From Apoda limacodes (taxonomy: Eukaryota > Arthropoda > Insecta > Lepidoptera > Limacodidae): DNA of 64,000 nt. Positions 57,225-64,000 of this stretch are shown here, piece after piece. Each line of letters starts with the position of its first letter. The first letter of the stretch is position 1. Location of the stretch: contig OX291562.1 in the NCBI GenBank assembly GCA_946406115.1, positions 774,001 to 838,000 on the forward strand, given 5' to 3'. A model generated the notes under the pieces. The model did not search any database, was not told the origin of the DNA, and worked only from the letters and a program-made list of their open reading frames with translations. Made by a program: the position numbers and the translations under genes.

Positions 57225-60200
57225 GTGAGTATTTGTGATCTTTTCAATGTGTATGTTAAAAACCGTATTCAACTAAAATTTTAAACGCTTGTGACTCGTT
57301 TGAAACTAAATAATCATCGATTGATATTTGTTGTGGTTTTCTTCGGTTGATATTTGTGGTTATTTTATCAGTTTATATTTGTGGTGTATTTCGAATTAGT
57401 CCTAATAAATATTGCCTGATCATTTTCAGCATGTAACTGAAGAAATCGTTAAACTTTGGCAACCAAAATGTAACGCTAAACAATTTATGTTTTTCCTTCA
57501 AGATTTGAAGACTAATCAAGAAAAATATTTAGTAGATATTAAAAGCAATAACGCTTTGCAAACTAAAGCAGATTATGCTCATAATAAGTTAATTGAAAGC
57601 CAATACCAGACCGTTAGACCAAAGAAGAACAAAGAAGAATCTGTTATGATTAATACTGATAGAAGAGTAGACGAGTTATTAAGAAAACTTGTGCCGACCA
57701 AGAGTTTTTTGTATAGAAATCAACAAAAGCAGACAGAGAAAAACGTTTTTTCTTATGTTCCAATGAACGGTGCTACTCAGCAAAAGCCTAGAAATTTCTT
57801 TAGACTCTGTTCGTTTGAATATCCTTACTTTGATTTTCGATCAAGATTTTCAAAAACAGACAATTTTAATGACAGAGGATATTATACGGTTAAAACGAAC
57901 AACATGTATTATCAAAAGACTTATACAAGACCTGAGGAACGACCTAAACGTATATCTTTAGCTTCACCAGATGAATTAGTAGAAAAACTTCCAGAGGATC
58001 ATTTGTATGAGGATTTGTGTTACACAGAAACGCAAGTTGAAAATACAGAAACCAAAATTGATTCAAATCTAAGAAGCAATGTGAGCATTAAACCGTGTAT
58101 TGTAAAAATACAAGAATTATTTCAATCCTTTAAATTTCCCTTTTTCAAAAAAAGTGAAGAAACGGTAAAAGAAGAGAATAAAGTGGGTTGTGAGAGAGAA
58201 GGACACATATACGAGAATAACGAGAGCATCGTCAACATGTACGACTCGGTACACGTTAAAGAGCAGACGAGTGCGAGTGCTGTCCACGAGCTAGGCAAAA
58301 AAGGGGTACGTCATTTTAATTTTCAGTTTATTCATTAACTACTACTTGTTGTGACATGTCGATTCCATAGCTTAATAATTAAAGCGCATGCACGCGCATG
58401 GCGTTTCGTATTTTTTTTTATTTATTTTTTTAATACCACTAAGGGGGCAAAAAAGCATACGGTCCGCCTGATGGTAAGCGGTCACCGTGGCCTATGGACG
58501 CTTGCAACTCCAGGGGTAACACTCGCGCGTTGCCGACCCTTCAAAAATCCAATAACTTCTTTCTTAAAGAACACCTTGGCAGTGAGCTCATTCCACAACC
58601 CAAGCGTTCGCGGGAGGAAGTTTCTCTGAAACTGCACTGTACGCGACCATTTCGGTTCTAAAGTGTGAGAATGAATTCCCTGCCGATCGACATCAAAAAC
58701 CTATTAAAATTAAGTCACTCAAGCAGACATACAGACTGCGAATATTGACTAGGTGTTTTCTTTGCTTTAAAGTTGGATGCCAAGAGACAATTTATACCGT
58801 TTTGCAGTCAATATTTAGCATTTGCCTTTAAAATAAAAAATACCAGGTAGCTCCGGCTCAATCGATTTCTCAAAAACGAATAGTATTATATAATCTGTGC
58901 CGAAAGTATTTCCGCTCCAGCAGTTTTATTTACTTTTCCTCGGGTTTTAAAGTAGGATTTAAAACCCGAGGACGTTTCGGCCGGGTTACAGTCTACATGG
59001 GCCAAGGCTGGTGTAACCCAGCCGAAACGTTGGGAAAAAAGTATTTTGCCAAATAACGATCCCCGTTTTATTTTTAAATTAGTAATGGAACGCAACAATT
59101 TAAAAACTTATAGGATTATTTGTTTTGTTCAAAATTGAGTTTTATAGGTATGTATTTTTAACGCGTCTTTAATCAGTAAGTAATCGTATTTAAAGCGAGT
59201 TGAGCACTTTTCATCAACAAAATATTATTTAAGGTAGTGCTAATTAGGCATTAAACTTCATAAATAAACTGAAGAATGAAATAAAAATTACACCAAAAAT
59301 TCATTTGAGGTTTCGAAGTAACTTTTCTATCTGTGTATTCTTCGCAATTTAGTATTAGCTTCTAAAGTTGAATTTTTTTAACCCTGAGTTCTAAAGATCT
59401 GAAATATGTTACAAATAATAGTCAGTTTTTCCGATAACCGCAATCATTCTCATTCTACCCTGACTCTATCGTGTTCGATGCGCACAGCCCTTTTTAGGGT
59501 TCCGTACATCAAAAGGAAAACAGGAAATCTTATAGGATCACTTTGTGGTCTGTCTGTCTGTCAAGACCTTTTTTCTCGAGAACGCGTGAAGGAATCAAGT
59601 TGATATTAATATAAAATACTAAAGTTTCCGGTCCCTTGACACTGTAAAAAACTCAAAATAAGGCTTTTTTTTTCGCATATTTTGGCATTCACAAAAAAAT
59701 CAAAACCTATGAGGTACTTTCCGTTGACCTAGAATCATGAAATTTGACAAAAAGCAAGAATAGGAAGGAATCACCGATATAGAAAAAAAACCGAAATTGG
59801 TTAATTTGTAGTTATAACACATTTAAAAAAAAACGAGTTGCACTCCGGGAGTGCCGGCAAATGTGAATACCTTTACACACGATTCACACGACTCATACGT
59901 CATATTTAATCGTACAGAACCAATGTCCTTAACACACAATTCGCGCTTCACATTCAAATATGTCACAAGGTATGTCTTTGACATTGTCAAGAAATAACAT
60001 TGTTTGTTTATATTTACTTTTTTGACGTAGTATATTTGGCATCTAAATCTGTCATAGAATTAAAATCCCATATCCAACCTCCCTGTGCTACTTATAATCG
60101 CCATACACTAAAAATAAAAATTATAATAGGCGTGGCATTATGGTTTCCGTCTTGCGATCAGTTCAGATCAGTAGACTTCTAAGTCAATATAATAGAAAAA

Positions 60201-60657
60201 TATGCTTAAAATATAGTTGTTTTTGTCGCATATTTTAACATTAATAAATCATAACCTATGGGGACTTTTACAGCTCCAAGGGACCGTAGACCTCAGTATT
60301 TGATATTAATTTCAACGTGATACCTTCACGCGTTCTCGAGAAAAAAGGTCTCGACAGACAGACAGAGCGACAGACGGACTACAAAGTTCCTTTTTTCCTT
60401 TTATGGTACAGAAACAGAACCCTTATTACACCAGAAAGTACTAATTCCAATGAAATTTTGTTATAGTACATACTTATTAGTGTTATCTATATCTCAGAGT
60501 CCGCAGACGACGGTGACGCTGACGCTGGCAGTGGAAGAGTATCTGGTGCCGATCGTCGTAGAAAAGGAGTACTGTGACGTTAACTACCAGGATAAGGAAG
60601 ACTCGCTGCTTGGCTACATTATGAGTACGTTGGAAAACCGCTTTGGGTTCCGGAGAG
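57117..60657 (+). CDS. SAM-like, tyrosine-rich adaptor protein (SLP-76/LCP2-like), first three coding exons, 3' partial
   Basis: Exons 57117-57224, 57430-58305 and 60498-60657 join in phase 0, 0 to give 381 residues, then continue. Residues about 8-65 fit a SAM domain: KKWNLDEFIDFV, the IDGRKLS turn, then HVTEEIVKLWQPK and KQFMFFLQDLK. Many tyrosines lie in acidic or short motifs that kinases could use: YEDL (229), YENN (297), YDSV (307), EEYLVP (343), EYCDVNY (353, 358), and GYI (368). A SAM domain plus pY motifs is the plan of SLP-76/BLNK adaptors, which end in an SH2 domain; none is seen in the window, so that part is inference. Exon 2 is AT-rich, unlike the MIEAP exons. The 2.2-kb second intron holds a LINE tail and hairpin repeats. 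The next exon was not found. Confidence 0.65.
57430..58305 (+). CDS. SAM-like adaptor exon 2
   Basis: Acceptor CATTTTCAG, donor GTACGT. 292 codons with no stop. Starts HVTEEIVKLWQPK, so it completes the SAM domain, and then a lysine- and tyrosine-rich linker with no other known fold. Phase 0 at both ends. Confidence 0.75.
58425..58690 (-). mobile_element. LINE 3' end fragment
   Basis: Inverted tail of the 46.6 kb LINE family: CGGTCCGCCTGATGGTAAGC, then GCGTTGCCGACCCTTCAAAA and a short ORF2 end. Inside the second intron of the SAM-like gene. Confidence 0.8.
58938..59030. repeat. Two adjacent inverted repeats (hairpins)
   Basis: Arm pair one: CCTCGGGTTTTAAA (58938-58951) with TTTAAAACCCGAGG (58958-58971), perfect 14-base arms and a 6-base loop. 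Arm pair two: ACGTTTCGGCCGGGTTACA (58972-58990) with TGTAACCCAGCCGAAACGT (59012-59030), one mismatch, 21-base loop. They are directly adjacent. No coding frame. Confidence 0.9.
59490..59645. mobile_element. Dispersed repeat with AGGGTTCCGTAC end
   Basis: TTAGGGTTCCGTACATC, then GTCTGTCTGTCTGTCAAG and CTCGAGAACGCGTGAAG. The last part occurs inverted at 60280-60345 and, less closely, at 1300-1375. Confidence 0.6.
59834..60155. mobile_element. Dispersed repeat; inverted partner at 19405-20085
   Basis: GAGTTGCACTCCGGGAGTGC at 59834, TTTGACATTGTCAAGAAAT near 59978, AGGCGTGGCATTATGG near 60128: all inverted relative to the 19-20 kb copy. This copy lacks the 19456-19849 insertion. Confidence 0.7.
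60498..60657 (+). CDS. SAM-like adaptor exon 3
   Basis: Acceptor TATCTCAG, donor GTGAGC. Encodes SPQTTVTLTLAVEEYLVPIV, EKEYCDVNYQDKEDSLLGYI, MSTLENRFGFRR. GC-richer than exon 2 at its start. Assigned to this gene by matching phase (0), direction and tyrosine-rich style; a separate gene is possible. Ends one base into a codon, so another exon must follow. Confidence 0.6.
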
Positions 60658-60954
60658 GTGAGCTAAGTGATTGTTTAAATAATTACAGTTGCTGGAAGTT
60701 GTGGGATCAAGAGAGAAAGGATCTAGCCCAGATCTGTTCGGATATAAGGGGCTAGATCTGTTCATTTGAAAAAATTCATAGAGAAGACCTTTGTGCAGCT
60801 GGTCTACATGCGGGAGATGATCTTGATAAATAGCGGACTGACTTTTTGTTCGCATCTAAAAAAAGAAAATCTTTTCTCAATTAAAATTGTAATTTCACAT
60901 TTTTATGTTATATAATTTTAAGGCTGATTGTTGTACGATTCTCTAGACTATTAT
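60658..60954. other. No gene recognised
   Basis: Intronic-type DNA after exon 3; AGATCTGTTC occurs twice near 60730-60760. Confidence 0.35.
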
Positions 60955-61135
60955 AAACGGCCACTTTTAGCAGAAATGCCAACTACAACTCACAGATATT
61001 ATTTAGAAACTATATAAAATCTTCTAAAAATAGCTTATGACTAGTTCTATATTTGCGACATTTGGATTTTAGAAATTCGATGTCTACGAAGAGAAAATTA
61101 AGAAACTCCAATGGCGGCGCTAGTGGGCTGTAAGA
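60955..61135. repeat. Dispersed repeat shared with 51165-51400
   Basis: Same block order as at 51 kb but without the A-tailed insertion. Confidence 0.7.
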
Positions 61136-61880
61136 GGGTCCTTAAATGAATATCTTTCTTTCATCTATGCAACTAGTTCGGCGCGGCTAAGGTGTAAAAA
61201 TAATTGAGTGAGACTCTCACAACAAGCATTTTCATTTGACGTGTCACACGGTACAGTTTGCAAACTGATGATTTAGTAAGTTTCTACCTCCGCCCAGCCA
61301 AATATTTAGAGATTTGCCATGTTATTTTAACAACATAGGTTCCTCATAGATTTTCCTGTAATCTATAAGATAGTAAAAAAAACTATTTAATTTATTTATA
61401 GATAGGGGTAACAATTCTTACCTTTTTCTTAAATATATTTTTGTGATTTTAAATTATAAAAAATATATTTGAGGTCCTCACAACAAATCCTTTCACTTGA
61501 TATGTCGCAATTTTTTTTTAATTTGTTCTAATAAGATTAATTTGTTCTAAAAAAAGTGACCCCCATACTTAAAATCCATTTACTTACGTTAAACGTCTCT
61601 ATTTGTGTCACAGAAACCCATATTTGTACCAAATTTCAACAAATTGGCTATGATAGACGTATAGACAGACACGCGAGATATCTTATAAGGGTTCCGCCGT
61701 TTTTTCATTTGGACGTACATAATTCTAAAAATCCGTGCGAATAGCGATAAAAGCGAATAATTCTAAGTAAATTAGTCTCCACTCACATGTTGCGAAAATA
61801 TAAGAGGGCCGGCCGCCACTTACACAGTCGAGCTTCCGCGAAAGATCAGAATAGGGTAGATTCTACTAACAAGATATCCA
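61136..61880. other. No gene; eroded GGTTCCG repeat fragment
   Basis: 61560-61700 has ATAGACAGACACGCGAGATA and TTATAAGGGTTCCGCCG, an eroded end of the GGTTCCGTA family. The rest is unassigned. Confidence 0.4.
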
Positions 61881-61889
61881 TAAAATCAT

Positions 61890-62580
61890 TAGTTTATAGG
61901 CAGGATGTCTCATCAGGAAACTACATCACTATGGTATAAGAGGCAAAGCCCTCGACCTCTTTTCTTCCTTCATGAGTAGCAGAGTACAGAAAATAGATGT
62001 CAACGGTAAAAGATCTCCGGGATCAGCAGTCACTATGGGTGTCCCTCAGGGCTCAATTTTAGGTCCTCTTCTATTTCTTATTCACGTCAGTGTCTCCCTT
62101 ATCATGTAAAAAACTATGACATTGTCTTATTTTCTGACGACACCTCTTTGCTTTTTAAAGTTAAGAGACAACAGACATGTTATAATGAATTAAATAATGC
62201 CATTTCTAAGATTGCAAATTGGTTTGATGCTAATAATTTGTTACTTAATGAAAAAAAAACCAAATGTAGTAAATTTACATTACCAAATGAAAGTCAGATT
62301 CAGACATGTATTAATATTAATGGCGAGCAATTAGAACTTGTTGATTCAGCAGTCTTTCTTGGCATAACGCTGGACTCCAAACTTCAATGGGGTCCCTCAT
62401 ATTCATAACTTAGCCATAAAACTTAGCTCTGCTGTGTATGCGATCAAGAAAATAAAATAATTGACCGATGTCGACACTGCAAAAATAGAATATTTTAGCT
62501 ATTTCCATAGTTTAATGACATGTGGTATCTTATTGGCGGGTAGCGCTGCTCATATAAACACAATATTTGTGTTACTTTAC
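61890..62580 (+). mobile_element. LINE reverse transcriptase relic, element A family
   Basis: Plus strand: RKLHHYGIRGKALDLFSSFM, GVPQGSILGPLLFL (about 62040-62080), FSDDTSLLFKV (the YxDD box, with S for A), NWFDANNLLLNEKKTKC, FLGITLDSKLQWGP, and YFHSLMTCGILLAGSAAHIN. Closely follows the minus-strand element A RT. At about 62580 the LINE match ends and unrelated sequence begins. Confidence 0.85.
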
Positions 62581-63250
62581 GGACAGCTTCTACACCGCGC
62601 CGGGATTGACCGGTTTGAGTCCGATTTTGGTACTTCACGTCGGGCCTACGAAGGGCGGCTTGCGGAGATGTCATGGTGACTACGACATAACACAATTTCT
62701 CACTTCCCTTCTGTTTACTTCCCTTAACGTAAAGGACATACTGACAGTCGCCCTTTGCCGTTGAGGAAGGCGGCTAGAAGGTTAGTCAAACTAATACCAT
62801 ATGGTAGCAGTTTTTTGATCGACGGACGATTACGATCTTATAAGTATATAAAAAAAAAATCTTGAATAATATTTATACTACCCATATTATAGTTGACATT
62901 TTTGATGGAAAAATATTAACCCTCAATATCATTTGAAAATCAACAAAAGAATATAAAATTTAACAAAATTATGAGTGTGACGGAGCGTATTAAGATTTTT
63001 TTAGTTTTGAGGATTTCTTTGCTTTAAAAAACAGTGAAAAAGAGGTGAGCGCAGGTTTTTTTTTACTATCGAACAAAAGTTCATTAATCGTGTTTTCAGG
63101 ATTTGAACCATAATCCGAAGAACACAGTCATTAAATTTCGAATTCTGCTCAACGGATCCGTAGAAACTTTTGCCAAAAAATAATTAAATTTAGGTAGTAT
63201 AGCCACTTAAACCTGTAAGTTTCTACTGTTATATTATATATTGTAACCTG
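62581..63250. other. No gene recognised
   Basis: 62583-62700 is GC-richer (CACCGCGCCGGGATTGACCG) and does not match the LINE; it may be another insertion. The rest is AT-rich. Confidence 0.35.
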
Positions 63251-63470
63251 TATATATAAAAGGCAACCGTTACTGACTGACTGATCTATCAACGAAGAGC
63301 TCCAACAAATGGATGGATCGAGCTGAAATAGACACACATATAGCTATTATGATGTAGGCGTGCGCTAAAAAAGGATTTTCCAAAACTCACCCCCTAAAGG
63401 GGTAAAACGGGGGTTCAAAGTTTGTATAGAACACCAAGAACTCGAGGTTAATCTAGAGATAGATAAAATT
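63251..63470 (+). repeat. Dispersed repeat with ACTGACTGACTGATCTATC
   Basis: TATATAAAAGGCAACCGTTA, ACTGACTGACTGATCTATC, GGATCGAGCTGAAATAG, CACCCCCTAAAGGGG. From memory this layout recurs widely in arthropod genomes as a non-coding dispersed repeat. Class unknown to me. Confidence 0.55.
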
Positions 63471-64000
63471 ATATTTTTTCTTATTAATTTACTACCCTTA
63501 AACAACTAAAGATTTCTAGCGCATGCGAGCTTGGTAGTCTAGGCGGAGAACACTTCGGTGTGAGACGTTCCCTCAATTTGGCCTCTCCGTTCTTGTGCAA
63601 TCAAATTAGTAAATCCAATAAGTCTGTCAAACGAACGTCGCGCGTCGTGTCGTGTCGTGTCCTGGCCTCCTGGTCTCCTGGCCGCTTCCGCACCGATACC
63701 GAGCTCGCCCTCGTCAGTTACTCAATTATTCAGATAGAGACAGACTCCTTTCTCTTGGTGGCGGACGCTATTAGAAGATATTATTTGATTAGGTACATTT
63801 CCCTTTCGTTAGAAAAGTTAACATATTCTTACCGTTATTATGAACTATTCAGTTAGTTGAACTACTACTACGCACTGACTTTACGAACAATAATGCGCAA
63901 ACTGACAAATCACACAATTTTTAGTTTTTAGGGTTTCGTACTTAAAGAATGTTGACGTGAGTGATGCCCCAAGGGTCCAATGGCTGCAATGACCGTTTAC
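63471..64000. other. No gene recognised
   Basis: 63645-63700 has TCGTGTCGTGTCGTGTCC and repeated CCTGG; no exon-like frame is supportable. Confidence 0.35.

Overview
The window is a piece of a eukaryotic, intron-rich, AT-rich insect nuclear genome, most likely a moth or butterfly. Evidence: GT-AG introns of 0.2-8 kb, arthropod TATA/TCAGT promoter architecture, two tRNA-derived SINEs, Helitron-like repeats ending in a GCGGGCGAAGCCG-type motif, and many non-LTR retrotransposon families of the kind that fill lepidopteran introns. No bacterial, viral or CRISPR content is seen.

Layout. 1-18.5 kb holds no recognisable host gene: two RNase H-type LINE relics (1-840, 2.8-3.3 kb), a broken LINE on the minus strand (3.86-8.0 kb) facing a related broken LINE on the plus strand (10.0-13.5 kb) with a mariner/Tc1-type transposase relic between them, then interspersed repeats and micro/minisatellites. 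18.7-42.4 kb carries the last eight coding exons of a plus-strand gene whose C-terminus matches the MIEAP (mitochondria-eating protein, SPATA18) family. All splice phases agree and the joined frame gives 451 residues plus a stop. Its 5' exons were not found. Its introns hold LINE relics, Helitron-like and other repeats, and a pogo/Tigger-type transposase relic. 42.4-47.6 kb holds the MIEAP 3' UTR, an R2-type LINE C-terminal relic, an 878-bp satellite of an 18-bp unit (about 49 copies), and a LINE 3' end with a triplicated tail. 48.0-48.8 kb is an apparently intronless DM9-repeat protein gene with a well-placed TATA box, TCAGT initiator and polyA signal. 49-57 kb is again repeat-rich (19-bp tandem array, SINEs, Helitron-like element, a large LINE RT relic). 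57.1-60.7 kb holds the first three coding exons of a plus-strand gene for a protein with an N-terminal SAM-like domain and many tyrosine motifs, which looks like a SLP-76/LCP2-type adaptor; it continues beyond the last exon I can place. A possible minus-strand exon lies just upstream at 56.83-56.98 kb. The last 3 kb are LINE and interspersed-repeat relics.

The three host genes show no sign of acting together; they are neighbours in TE-rich DNA. MIEAP-family proteins act in mitochondrial quality control, DM9 proteins are lectin-like or of unknown role, and SAM/tyrosine adaptors act in kinase signalling. I did not find a clear new multi-gene system. The items most worth checking are the SAM/tyrosine adaptor, the DM9 gene, the 18-bp satellite, the possible minus-strand exons near 56 kb, and several repeat structures.
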